Part shown: piece by piece, positions 1 through 8,059 of the stretch | Layout: every line of letters begins with the position of its first letter | How positions within the stretch are numbered: position 1 is the stretch's first letter | Source: Streptomyces avermitilis MA-4680 = NBRC 14893 | GTDB lineage: Bacteria > Actinomycetota > Actinomycetes > Streptomycetales > Streptomycetaceae | Length of the DNA stretch: 64,000 nt | Reading direction: 5' to 3' | Assembly: GCF_000009765.2 (NCBI RefSeq) | Contig: NC_003155.5 | Coordinates: forward strand, 6,324,001-6,388,000 | Notes under the pieces: generated by a model | The model's input: the letters and a program-made list of their open reading frames with translations, nothing else | Told to the model about the DNA's origin: nothing | Database searches by the model: none | Translations under genes and position numbers: made by a program

Positions 1-65
1 GCGGCCCGAAGGCGGGCGAGTGGTGGTCCGACTATGCGCTGAAGCTGGCCCGCGCGTCCAAGTAG
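1..65 (+). CDS. C-terminus of probable GH6 endoglucanase (partial)
   Basis: Only the last 20 codons are inside the window, ending at the TAG at 63-65. The readable tail, GEWWSDYALKLARASK, has the Gly-Glu-Trp-Trp ... Ala-Leu-x-Leu-Ala pattern I associate with the C-termini of Streptomyces secreted GH6 beta-1,4-glucanases. In S. coelicolor and S. lividans an endoglucanase gene (cslZ) lies beside glxA-cslA and converges on glxA, as here. The identity is therefore an inference from a short tail plus context. The gene faces glxA, and a strong hairpin separates the two. Confidence 0.45.
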   Translation, partial: GPKAGEWWSDYALKLARASK

Positions 66-67
66 CC

Positions 68-133
68 AGTAGGTGACGGGTAGCTCGTACGTGACGGGTT
101 GCCCGTACGAGACGGGAAGCCCGTACGTGACTG
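68..133. repeat. 18-nt tandem repeat, about 3.6 copies
   Basis: Units begin at about 68, 86, 104 and 122. Each holds a CGTACG-type core followed by GACGGG. The units at 86 and 104 are near-identical, the one at 68 is degenerate, and the last runs into the left arm of the terminator hairpin. The block starts three bases after the upstream stop codon, so it is non-coding. Confidence 0.8.
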
Positions 134-172
134 GGGGCGCCCTCCGCTGCGGAGGGCGCCCCCAGTCACGTA
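124..172. terminator. bidirectional terminator hairpin
   Basis: A perfect 22-bp stem (124-145 with 151-172) closes a 5-nt loop between the convergent glucanase and glxA genes. There is no U-tract, as is usual for Streptomyces terminators. The symmetry means it can serve both strands. Confidence 0.85.
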
Positions 173-185
173 TGAGCGCGGGAGG

Positions 186-2123
186 TCAGGGAACCCGCAC
201 CCACTGGGCCTTGCTCGGGGTCCCCTGGTCGTCCGTCACGAACAGCATGTACCAGCCGGATTCGACCAGGTTGCGGTTCTTCGGGACGGTCACCGTGATG
301 CCGTCCTTCGACTTCTTGAAGTCCAGCGCGATCGACCGCTGGTCCACGTCCGTGACGTGCGTGGACGCGCTCGGGCGGATCAGGCGCGCCGTCTTGATGG
401 ACGACGCGTGCGCCGACTTGAACGTGCCCGACGCCCCGCGTGCGAGGGTCCCCGGGCCGCCCGAGAGGGAGGGCCGTGAGTCCCGGTAGACGTACGGCGG
501 GGTGTAGATCTCGATGCGCTGCTCGAACACGCCGGGCTTGGTGTTCGCCTTGTCCGCGTACAGCGAGTCGGAGCCGAAGAACATCACCCGGCCGTCGGGC
601 AGCAGGATCGACCCCGAGTGGTAGTTGCGGCCCACCAGCGGGTCGGCGACGCGCTTGAAGCCGTTCGTCTTCGCGTCGTAGATCCGGGCCTGGAGGATGT
701 TCGAGTCGCCGCGTCCGCGGTAGTCCTGCGAGCCGCCGGAGACCAGGACCGTGTCGTCGGGGAGGATCGAGGACTGCGGGTAGCGCGTGCCCTTCTCCAG
801 CGTCGGCCCGTCCACGAAGCGCGGGTTCTTCGCCTTGAGGTCGATGAGCCGCGTCCGGTTGCTGGACAGCTTGGACTCGCCGACCCCGCCGCCCCCGACG
901 ACCATGTACTTCTCGTCCTGCGCCGGCGGCAGCAGCACGGTCCCGGCCGTCTCCAGCATGTTCTTGTCGCTCAGCCCGGGGAGCTTGGTGAACTTGTTGC
1001 TCGCCAGGTCCCAGACGCCGGGGTCACGGCCCACGTCGTCAGGGCCGTATCCGGCGTTCGCGCCCGAGTAGAACAGCTCGCCGTTCTGCATCAGCGAGAT
1101 CGCCGGGTACGTCGGGAACTGCCGGACGCCCTTCGTGTACGTCCACTTCTTGGTCTTCGGGTCGAACACCTCGTTCTTGCCCGGCACCAGCTGACCGATC
1201 TCGTCCAGGCCGGAGAGGCTGAGGACCCTGCCGTCGGACAGGGTGGTCAGCGTCGGATACCAGCGGGCCTCGTTCATCGGGTCGACCTTGATGTACTTCT
1301 CGGCGACCGGGTCGAACTCGAAGGCGTCCCTGATCCCCTGGAAGTCCTTCTTGTCGAGGGCGAGCTTCTGGGCGATGCCGTAGGTGTTGCGGGCGCTCGC
1401 GCCGGCCAGGCCCCCGATGCGGTAGTTGTCCTGCGTGCCGGTCTCGTACTTCTGCCCGCTGCGCTGCGCCTCGACGTAGATGCGGCCGAGGCCCGGGTCG
1501 TTGCGCAGGAACCTGCCCGTCGCCTTGTCGAAGACCTTCTTCGCGCGCGGTACGAGCACCGGGTCCTTCGACACGAACGTCTTGCCGTTCCGCTTGCCGG
1601 TGAACGCGGTGCCCGCGGGCAGGGTGATCGGCTTGTCCGGGTTCTCGTTGTGGACGATCATCAGGCCGCCGGCCCTGGTGACGTCACCCTTCAGCTTCTC
1701 GTACCGCTTGGTGCCGCCCGCGATGAGCAGATTGCCGTTCGCGAGCTGTGTGTGGCCCGTGCAGAAGAGGTCCTTCGGCGTCGGGATCTTCTTGATGGTG
1801 CGCTTTTCCGGGTCCCAGATCCGGGTGTCGAACTTCTTCGCGTCGAAGTTGTCCTGGTTGTTGCCCGAGCCCGCGATCAGCAGGATCTTGCCCGTGTGCA
1901 GGAGCGCGGCGTGGATCGTGTTCAGCCGGTACTCCTCGGGGAAGTCGATGACGTCCCAGTGGCCGTTGGCGGCTTTGTACTCGGGCTTGTTGATCGTGTA
2001 CTGGTGGTATTTCTCCGTTCCGAAGCGGTACAGCCACGGCCCGTTCATCCCGGCCAGTGCGAGGACCACCGCCCCGCTTATCGCGATGCGACGAGCGCGG
2101 CGGCGGCCGGCCTGGTCCTTCAT
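186..2123 (-). CDS. glxA: GlxA, galactose-oxidase-like copper radical oxidase
   Basis: A 645-residue protein of the AA5/galactose-oxidase-like family, a mononuclear copper enzyme with a Cys-Tyr radical cofactor. GlxA is known to be needed for deposition of the CslA glycan at hyphal tips and for normal development. The N-terminus has an Arg-rich stretch and one hydrophobic segment (about 12-32), so it is a membrane-tethered exported protein. Cys121 in FCTGHTQL fits the cross-linked cysteine, and Trp287-Tyr288 in RWYPT fits the tyrosine region. Kelch-like repeats and a C-terminal beta domain (about 545-645, starting near YTPPYVYR) follow. The ATG overlaps the cslA stop as ATGA, so the two genes are translationally coupled. 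Individual ligands other than Cys121 are inferred by family comparison. Confidence 0.95.
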   Translation of the reverse strand: MKDQAGRRRARRIAISGAVVLALAGMNGPWLYRFGTEKYHQYTINKPEYKAANGHWDVIDFPEEYRLNTIHAALLHTGKILLIAGSGNNQDNFDAKKFDTRIWDPEKRTIKKIPTPKDLFCTGHTQLANGNLLIAGGTKRYEKLKGDVTRAGGLMIVHNENPDKPITLPAGTAFTGKRNGKTFVSKDPVLVPRAKKVFDKATGRFLRNDPGLGRIYVEAQRSGQKYETGTQDNYRIGGLAGASARNTYGIAQKLALDKKDFQGIRDAFEFDPVAEKYIKVDPMNEARWYPTLTTLSDGRVLSLSGLDEIGQLVPGKNEVFDPKTKKWTYTKGVRQFPTYPAISLMQNGELFYSGANAGYGPDDVGRDPGVWDLASNKFTKLPGLSDKNMLETAGTVLLPPAQDEKYMVVGGGGVGESKLSSNRTRLIDLKAKNPRFVDGPTLEKGTRYPQSSILPDDTVLVSGGSQDYRGRGDSNILQARIYDAKTNGFKRVADPLVGRNYHSGSILLPDGRVMFFGSDSLYADKANTKPGVFEQRIEIYTPPYVYRDSRPSLSGGPGTLARGASGTFKSAHASSIKTARLIRPSASTHVTDVDQRSIALDFKKSKDGITVTVPKNRNLVESGWYMLFVTDDQGTPSKAQWVRVP

Positions 2124-4114
2124 TTCTTGTGTCCCCCAAGGGCGATCTGCATGGTCTGGTCATTCCCCGCGGCCGTGGAGTCCGCGGAGCCGGCGGAGCC
2201 CGTGGCGTTCCCCGCGTCCGCGGCCCAGCTGGGCTTGGGCCGCGCGTGCGCCGGAGCGGGCTGCGGCGGTGTCACCGGGGCGTCCGGCGGCTCGGCCGGG
2301 TCGGCCACGGCGGCCGGCCGCCGCTTCGCCTGCCGCAGCGTCCAGCGCCACGCGAGGATCGGCGACGCCGTGATCAGCAGGGCGAACGAGGCCCAGGTGA
2401 TCATCGCCGGGTGGGCGTGGCCGAGGAACAGGCCGGCGGCGATCGAACCGGCGAAGACCAGGATGAAGAACAGATGGATCCGGAAGGTCCCGAACAGCGT
2501 GTCCGGGCTCGCCGAATCACCCTTGGGGGTCACCACGAACTTGCTCTTGCGCCGCAGCACGGCGTCCATCAGCGAGCGGGCGTAGACCGGCGCGGAGAGC
2601 GCCGACATGATCATGCCCGCCACACCGCCGGAGCCCTCGGGCTCGTGCGGGGAGACGTTGTGCCGGCGGTTCCAGACGTACAGGCCGATCTGCAGCGCGG
2701 ACGCGTTGCCGTACAGCATCAGCCAGACCGTCGGGTCGATGTTCACGCCCGAGGCGCCCAGGCCCAGGAACAGCGCGCAGCTCAGCGCCGCGAGGATCCA
2801 GTTGAGGGCCGACATCGGGTAGAAGATGATCATCATGGTGTAGTTGAAGAGCTTGCTCGGCGGCAGCGAGTAGAAGCCCTTCCAGTACTGCTTGAGGATC
2901 GTCTCGTACGTGCCCCGGGACCAGCGCAGCTGCTGGGTGAAGAAGTCCGTCCAGGCGTTCGGACCCTCGCCGACCGCGAGGACGTCCGGGGTGTAGACCG
3001 AGCGCCACTTCTTGCCCGTGGCGGGGTTCTTGTGGCGGTGGATCTCGAAGCCGGTCGCCATGTCCTCGGTGATCGAGTCGTACAGACCGCCGATCTGCTT
3101 CAGCGCCTTGATGCGTACGGCGTTGGAGGTGCCCACGAACATCGGCGCGCCGTAGGCGTTGCCGGCCCGCTGGATCAGGGCGTGGAAGAGGAACTGCTGG
3201 GACTCGGCGGCCTTGGTGATCGGGTTGTCGTAGTTGCCGTACACCTGCGGGCCGATGACGAAGCCGACGTCCGGGTCACGGAAGAAGCCGAGCATCCGCT
3301 CCAGATAGTTGGGCAGCGGCACATGGTCGGTGTCGACCGAGGCGAAGTAGTCGTAGTCGTCGCCGTGGGCTTCCAGCCAGGCGTTGTAGTTGCCGTGCTT
3401 GGTCTTGGCGCGGTGCGGACCCTTGGCCTGGTTCCACTTGGCGACGCCCTTGCGGGAGAAGTGGTGCACGCCCAGGCGCTCGCAGACCGCCTTCACCTCC
3501 GCGTCGTCGCCCTCGTCCAGGAGCCAGATGTGCAGAAGGCCCCGGTGGCGCAGCCGGACGGCCGCCTCCAGGGTCTTCGTCACCATCTCCAGCGGCTCCT
3601 TGCCGGGCACGAAGGAGGTCAGGAAGGCCACTCTGGTGCCGGTCTCGGGCACCACCGGGATCGGGTCGCGGGCGACCAGGGTGGCGTGCGCGTTCGACAG
3701 CACGTTCATACAGCGGAAGAACTCGATCAGACCGATCGAGACCAGCATCACTATGTCGAGAGCCGGCAGGAAGTCGTAGGCGGGATAGTCCCGTTCGGTC
3801 CAGTGTTCGGGCTGGAGCAGCCAGCCGAGCAGGACCAGTGACAGCAGCGGTGCCGCGCCCAGCATGAGCGCGGCGCGCAGGCGGTGCGGCTCCTGCGAGA
3901 GCAGCGTGCGGTACTGCACCTTGTACGGCTGGTGCGGGTCGGGCTGGGTGAGCGGACCCGCGAGACGGCTGTAGTGCTCGTAGTCGTATCTCGGCAGGTT
4001 CTTCTTGATTCTGCGGAAGCTGCCCGTGTTGCCGGATCTGTGACCCGGCACCCTGAGCTGGGTCGTCTCTGACGGATCGAAGTTCTGTCGGGCGCCCGTC
4101 GGCGTCGACGTCAT
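2120..4114 (-). CDS. cslA: CslA, cellulose-synthase-like GT2 glycosyltransferase
   Basis: A 664-residue membrane glycosyltransferase of family GT2 that makes a beta-glycan at growing hyphal tips. The processive GT2 signature is complete: Asp200 in LLDEGDD, Asp261-Thr-Asp263, Thr349-Glu-Asp351 and QQLRW at 394-398. Two membrane segments lie before the catalytic domain (about 82-100 and 119-135), and a cluster follows it (about 425-480, 545-590). The C-terminal tail is Pro/Ala rich and cytoplasmic. The gene precedes glxA with an ATGA overlap. The likely promoter is in the 324-bp gap upstream. The product polymer has been described as cellulose-like or mixed beta-glycan; the sequence alone does not settle it. 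Confidence 0.95.
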   Translation of the reverse strand: MTSTPTGARQNFDPSETTQLRVPGHRSGNTGSFRRIKKNLPRYDYEHYSRLAGPLTQPDPHQPYKVQYRTLLSQEPHRLRAALMLGAAPLLSLVLLGWLLQPEHWTERDYPAYDFLPALDIVMLVSIGLIEFFRCMNVLSNAHATLVARDPIPVVPETGTRVAFLTSFVPGKEPLEMVTKTLEAAVRLRHRGLLHIWLLDEGDDAEVKAVCERLGVHHFSRKGVAKWNQAKGPHRAKTKHGNYNAWLEAHGDDYDYFASVDTDHVPLPNYLERMLGFFRDPDVGFVIGPQVYGNYDNPITKAAESQQFLFHALIQRAGNAYGAPMFVGTSNAVRIKALKQIGGLYDSITEDMATGFEIHRHKNPATGKKWRSVYTPDVLAVGEGPNAWTDFFTQQLRWSRGTYETILKQYWKGFYSLPPSKLFNYTMMIIFYPMSALNWILAALSCALFLGLGASGVNIDPTVWLMLYGNASALQIGLYVWNRRHNVSPHEPEGSGGVAGMIMSALSAPVYARSLMDAVLRRKSKFVVTPKGDSASPDTLFGTFRIHLFFILVFAGSIAAGLFLGHAHPAMITWASFALLITASPILAWRWTLRQAKRRPAAVADPAEPPDAPVTPPQPAPAHARPKPSWAADAGNATGSAGSADSTAAGNDQTMQIALGGHKK

Positions 4115-4438
4115 GAGTCATTCCCCCCAACACGCAAGGTCAGATGCGTGTTCGTCGGTCTTTCGCCCGCTTTGGTCCCCCTCGACCGTGGCGGACGGAT
4201 CAGTGGCAGGTCGGTGTCACCACGTCATCCACACGGGAAAGACATGGAAACGAGACCTTCCGGTTGCATGATTCCCACTCTCGGCATCCGCTCATGGGGC
4301 CCCCATCCATCCCCATCGCGCGTCGCAACCGGACCGTGCCCCCAACTGCCGTGCATCGGCAGTCCCTTGGAGCCCAGGGTTCTATGGTGTCCGGCTTGAT
4401 CGCAAGACGCGAAACGCGGTGTTTACCGGTCATACGCG
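4115..4438. promoter_or_regulatory. 324-bp gap upstream of cslA
   Basis: No convincing gene lies here. It must hold the cslA-glxA promoter, but I see no good -35/-10 pair on the minus strand. A 7-bp perfect hairpin (arms 4345-4351 and 4357-4363, loop TGCAT) is the only clear structure, and it could end the GntR transcript. The sequence is less GC-rich than its surroundings around 4220-4270. Confidence 0.4.
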
Positions 4439-5140
4439 CTAATTGGGACGCCTTGTGGGTGCGATTGGTTCCGTTGAGGCCAGCCGTGTACGGATGTTGC
4501 CGAAGTGCTCCCTTATCGCCTCCTCCGCCCGTATGGAATCCCCCGAGCGGACCGCGTCGAGGATCTCCCGGTGCTGCCGACAGGTGACCCGTGGGTCCTG
4601 CGGCACGTCCGCCAGATCGGTGCGTACGCGGTGGAAGGCGTCCCAGAAGGCCTCCAGGACCTCGCTCAGCAATACATTGCCAAGGCCCCGGTAGAGGGTG
4701 GCGTGAAAGGCGCGGTCCGTCTCGGCGAGGCCGGCTCCTTCGGCGGCCTCCCTCTCCATACGGTCGACGAGGCCATCCAGTTCAACGAGATCCCGCGGCG
4801 CGACCCGGCCGGCGAGCCGCGAGACGAGCCCGGTCTCCATCGCCTCGCGCAGTTCCAGGAGCTGGAGCAGGGAGTCCTCGCCGCGACGGTGCCCGGCGAC
4901 CGTGCGGAAGGCGAGCCCCTCGATCATCGGGGCCATGGACATCGGCCCGACGTACGTCCCGAAGCCGTGCCGGATCTCGACGATGCCCATCGCCTGGAGC
5001 GCCTTGAGGGCCTCGCGCACGGAGTTCCGGCTGGCGCCGAGCAGCTTCATCAGTTCGGGCTCGGTCGGCAGCACGGCCCCCGAGGGCAGCCGCCGGTCGA
5101 TGATGAGCTTCTTGATCCGCTCTTGCAGGTCGCGCGCCAT
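4439..5140 (-). CDS. GntR-family regulator, FadR/FCD subfamily
   Basis: A 233-residue regulator. The winged helix spans about 1-70, with the typical PTEPELMKLLGASRNSVREAL recognition segment and GFGTYV wing. The FCD ligand domain (about 85-220) keeps its metal-type residues: Asp and His in TDRAFHATL, His in CRQHREIL, and His in IREHFG. The effector is therefore probably a carboxylic acid bound through a metal. The ATG at 5140 is preferred over an in-frame TTG at 5161. Neither has a good RBS, and a tRNA terminator lies only 26 bp upstream, so the message may be leaderless or arise by read-through. It points at cslA, but a regulatory link is only a guess. Confidence 0.85.
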   Translation of the reverse strand: MARDLQERIKKLIIDRRLPSGAVLPTEPELMKLLGASRNSVREALKALQAMGIVEIRHGFGTYVGPMSMAPMIEGLAFRTVAGHRRGEDSLLQLLELREAMETGLVSRLAGRVAPRDLVELDGLVDRMEREAAEGAGLAETDRAFHATLYRGLGNVLLSEVLEAFWDAFHRVRTDLADVPQDPRVTCRQHREILDAVRSGDSIRAEEAIREHFGNIRTRLASTEPIAPTRRPN

Positions 5141-5166
5141 GGCGAGAGGGTATCCGGCCAAACGGC

Positions 5167-5198
5167 GGAAGGCCCCTCGCTGCTGCGAGAGGCCTTCC
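5167..5198 (-). terminator. terminator of tRNA-Lys copy 1
   Basis: A 14-bp stem with one C/A mismatch and a TGCT loop, directly 3' of the tRNA. Confidence 0.75.
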
Positions 5199-5204
5199 GG
5201 TCGG

Positions 5205-5278
5205 TGCGCCGCCAGGGACTCGAACCCCGGACCCGCTGATTAAGAGTCAGCTGCTCTAACCAACTGAGCTAGCGGCGC
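5205..5278 (-). tRNA. tRNA-Lys (anticodon CTT), copy 1
   Basis: The cloverleaf folds fully: acceptor GCGCCGC/GCGGCGC, discriminator A, D-arm AGCTCAGTTGGTTAGAGC, anticodon loop ACTCTTAAT and a T-arm with GTTCGAGTC. CCA is not encoded. The sequence is identical to the copies at 11068-11141 and 25312-25385. Confidence 0.98.
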
Positions 5279-5507
5279 CCGCTGACCCGAGAACTCTACC
5301 CGACTCCGAGCGGTGCTCCCGACGGCAGGGCGGGCCGGGGCGGCGTCCGGCAGCCGTTCGGGAGACCGGCCGGGAGGCCCTCCGGGAGGGCCCGTACATC
5401 ATTCGGACCGTCAGCATGCGACATCGGACGACAGTTGAGAAACTGCGACCGTGCAGAAGCGAGGTTACTTCCACCGGGATACCCGCCCGGAGTGTGAGGG
5501 GAATCGC

Positions 5508-6707
5508 ATGGCGACTCCGGAATTCGAGGAATTCGATCCCGCGAGCGGCTGCGACTGCCCCGGCTGTGTTCACTGGCATCGCGCCGGGGGTGCCCCCTCG
5601 GGAGGTCGTCCGAGGGCGGGGGAGTCCCCTTTCGCGCTGTCGGGACAGCTCGTCCGCCCGGCGGCCCGCGGAGCGCTGGTCCTGGCCGCGGTGGCCGGTG
5701 CGGTCCTTGGCGCAAGCCACTCGATGCCGGCCGTCGCCGCCGCTCACGGCCCCGTTCGGCCGGGCGTTCCCGCAGGTGACGAGCCCCAGAACCCACAGGG
5801 GGGCAAGGCTCCGCTGCATGGCCCCGGCGGCCGCCCCGCAACCGTGAAAGCGCCCCCGACCACCCGGGCCGCGATCATCGACCGGGCCAGGACATGGACC
5901 GCCGCGGAGATCCCGTACAGCATGAGCGCCTACTGGTCCGACGGGTACCGCCAGGACTGCTCGGGCTTTGTCTCGATGGCCTGGAACCTCGGCGACAACG
6001 AATGGACGGGCAGCCTGGACAAGTTCGGCGTCCGCATTTCGAAGGAGGAGATCAAGCCCGGCGACATTCTCCTCTTCCATAATCCCGACAACCCGGAGAA
6101 GGGCTCGCACGTCGTCCTTTTCGGCGGCTGGACGGACTACACGCACACGGAATACCTCGCCTACGAGGAAACGCCCCCGGTCGCCCGGATGCAGGCCACT
6201 CCGTACGCCTACTGGAGCAATTCCGACAGCTATGTGGCGTACCGCTACATGAGCGTGCTGGAGGACGTGGGCGTTTCGGGGTCCCCCGCGGCCGTGCCCC
6301 TGGAAGTGGTTCCCGACTACCCGGGCGACGCCTACTTCGGGCCGGGTGCCGACAACCGTTACGTCACCCAGCTCGGCCGGCTCCTCGTCGACCGCGGCGG
6401 GGCCCGCTTCTACGCCACCGGGCCGGGCCCGCGCTGGTCGGACGCGGACAGCCGGGCCACCCAGGCGTTCCAGGAGGCGCAGGGCTGGCAAGGGGCGGGG
6501 GCGGACGGGCTGCCGGACCCGACGACCTGGGCCTACCTGCTGGAAAGGAAGGGGCGGGACATTCCGCCGGCCGACAGCTCCGGGGTCACGGGCAGCCCGG
6601 TGGGGGACCGGCGGAGCGTCGAGGCGTTCCCGCGCGCCAAGGGCCGGCGCGGTGGTGCGGCCGACGGCCACCCGGGGCCCGAGGCCTGGCGGCGGCTGTT
6701 CGCCTGA
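5508..6707 (+). CDS. secreted NlpC/P60-like protein with peptidoglycan-binding repeats
   Basis: A 399-residue protein. The ATG at 5508 has GAGGGGA as RBS; an upstream GTG at 5451 is less likely. A short Cys-rich start (CDCPGC at 15-20) precedes a hydrophobic segment (about 53-72), so the rest lies outside the membrane. The catalytic-type domain (about 120-265) has Cys151 in YRQDCSGF and His201 in GSHVVLFGGW, as in NlpC/P60 or CHAP-like hydrolases. Two C-terminal segments (about 285-345 and 360-399) resemble PG_binding_1 repeats, the second one incomplete. A role in cell-wall trimming is inferred. A palindromic mini-element is inserted in frame near residues 27-41. Confidence 0.75.
   Translation: MATPEFEEFDPASGCDCPGCVHWHRAGGAPSGGRPRAGESPFALSGQLVRPAARGALVLAAVAGAVLGASHSMPAVAAAHGPVRPGVPAGDEPQNPQGGKAPLHGPGGRPATVKAPPTTRAAIIDRARTWTAAEIPYSMSAYWSDGYRQDCSGFVSMAWNLGDNEWTGSLDKFGVRISKEEIKPGDILLFHNPDNPEKGSHVVLFGGWTDYTHTEYLAYEETPPVARMQATPYAYWSNSDSYVAYRYMSVLEDVGVSGSPAAVPLEVVPDYPGDAYFGPGADNRYVTQLGRLLVDRGGARFYATGPGPRWSDADSRATQAFQEAQGWQGAGADGLPDPTTWAYLLERKGRDIPPADSSGVTGSPVGDRRSVEAFPRAKGRRGGAADGHPGPEAWRRLFA
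5586..5629. repeat. G5/C5 palindromic mini-element inside a CDS
   Basis: The DNA alternates runs of five G and five C around a TCGG...CCGA stem: GGGGGTGCCCCC, a short hairpin, then GGGGGAGTCCCC. It encodes a Gly/Ser/Pro/Arg linker in the secreted NlpC-like protein. A relative on the other strand sits in the signal region of cebE (45778-45815). Confidence 0.55.
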
Positions 6708-6753
6708 CGCGGCTCATGACCACACTTCCACGCGCGGAGGCATGGAGGCACGT

Positions 6754-7950
6754 ATGACTACGACAACGTCGAACACGCCGGAGTCCGAAGGCCCGCCGCA
6801 CAACGGCGCTCCGCGGCCCGCCCGGCTCATCCACAACGAGTCGACCACCGAGATCCCCGTCCATCTCCTCTTCCGGGACGACCCCGACCCCGACCCCGAC
6901 CCCGTCTCCGTGCCGCCGGCGCCCGCCGTCGTGGGGCGCCGGCGCGGCACCGGTGAACAGCCGCGCCTACGCCGGTCCGTCCCGGTCAGGGAGCGCCCGG
7001 TGCCGGTCGTCGATCCGGAGCTGGTGGAACGCCCCGCACGGGTGCTGCCCGGCGCGGCGGGCGTACTGGCCGGCGTCTGCGGGGTGGCCGGCTGTGTCGT
7101 CACCTCGTGGTGGTCGGGCGTCCTGCCGCCGGTCGCGGCACGGGTGCTGCAGAGTCTGTCCGGGGACGTCGCGCACCAGTTGGGCGGCGCGCTGCCCTGG
7201 TACGAGGGTGCCGGGCTCGGTCCCGCCCAGTGGGCCGCGTACGCCGGAGCCGGGGCGCTCGGTCTGTTCGGCTTCGGCGGCCTGGCCCGCGGCTGCACCG
7301 GACGGGCCTGGGTGCTCGGCCTCTTCGGCCGCTACCGGGGCACCATCCGGCGCACCGGGCTGATGTGGGTGAACCCGCTGCTGCTGCGCCGCCGTGTCGA
7401 CGTAAGGCTGCGGCACTGGCGCAGCGAGCCGATGCCGGCGGTCGACGCCAACGGGGTGCCGCTGCGGGTGGTCGTCCTGGTCACCTGGCGGGTCAAGGAC
7501 ACCGCGCGGGCCCTGCTCGGCATCGACGACCACCAGACCTATCTGCGCGAGTGCGTGGAGTCGGCGCTCGCTCGGGTGCTCCCGCAGGTTCCGGCCGAGG
7601 CGCCCGTCGTGAAGGACACGGTGAGCCTGCGCAACGTCGACGCGGTCGGCGACACGCTCACCCGCCTGGTGGCGGCGGACGCGGCGCCGGTGGGCCTGGA
7701 GGTGTTCTCGGCGCAGCCGACGCGGATCGAGTACGCCCCCGAGGTCGCGGCGCGGATGCAGCGCCGCCGGATCGCCGCGCTGGACGCCCAGCACCGGGAC
7801 ACGGTGCTCACCTCGGTCGTCGACTCGGTCCAGGACACGGTGACGCGGCTGACCATGCGCGGCCTGGTCGAGCTCGACGACTACGAGCGCAAGGCACTCG
7901 TGAAGGACCTGACGGTGGCGTTCTACACGGGACACAGAGAATCGTCGTGA
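6754..7950 (+). CDS. SPFH/Band-7 (prohibitin-like) membrane protein
   Basis: A 398-residue protein. The ATG at 6754 is chosen because GGAGG lies five bases upstream; the ATG at 6742 has an RBS too close to it. The first 85 residues are hydrophilic and include a DPDPDPDP run. Two membrane segments follow (about 92-112 and 147-167). The SPFH domain (about 180-335) reads like family members: GLMWVNPLL, VVLVTWRVKD, and a region with GLEVFSAQPTRIEYAPEVA. A short helical tail contains RRRIAALDAQHRD. SPFH proteins scaffold membrane microdomains; the partner here is unknown. It lies 46 bp after the NlpC-like gene in the same direction, so an operon is likely. Confidence 0.85.
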   Translation: MTTTTSNTPESEGPPHNGAPRPARLIHNESTTEIPVHLLFRDDPDPDPDPVSVPPAPAVVGRRRGTGEQPRLRRSVPVRERPVPVVDPELVERPARVLPGAAGVLAGVCGVAGCVVTSWWSGVLPPVAARVLQSLSGDVAHQLGGALPWYEGAGLGPAQWAAYAGAGALGLFGFGGLARGCTGRAWVLGLFGRYRGTIRRTGLMWVNPLLLRRRVDVRLRHWRSEPMPAVDANGVPLRVVVLVTWRVKDTARALLGIDDHQTYLRECVESALARVLPQVPAEAPVVKDTVSLRNVDAVGDTLTRLVAADAAPVGLEVFSAQPTRIEYAPEVAARMQRRRIAALDAQHRDTVLTSVVDSVQDTVTRLTMRGLVELDDYERKALVKDLTVAFYTGHRESS

Positions 7951-7989
7951 TTGGTATGGACATGTTGAACTCACACCAATAATCTGAGA

Positions 7990-8005
7990 CTTGGTCTAGA
8001 CCTGA
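7990..8005. promoter_or_regulatory. DasR-type dre site upstream of the LPMO gene
   Basis: CTTGGTCTAGACCTGA contains the perfect 10-bp palindrome GGTCTAGACC and matches the classic Streptomyces chitinase promoter element TGGTCTAGACCT. It lies 54 bp before the start codon. DasR represses chitin-related genes through such sites, and GlcN-6-P releases it. Confidence 0.8.
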
Positions 8006-8059
8006 ACACCGCGCGCGCAGCTCACGAGAACCTCCCCCACGTCCTCCAGGAGCGTCAGC

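Noticed and set aside
618..2585. Long open frame of 655 codons on the plus strand opposite glxA
   Set aside because: It is the antisense shadow of glxA/cslA in GC-rich DNA. The translation is Val/Arg/Gly-rich without domains, and the minus-strand proteins are unmistakable.
4144..4587. Plus-strand frame of 147 codons across the cslA upstream gap
   Set aside because: No RBS, no protein-like pattern, and it runs into the GntR gene on the other strand.
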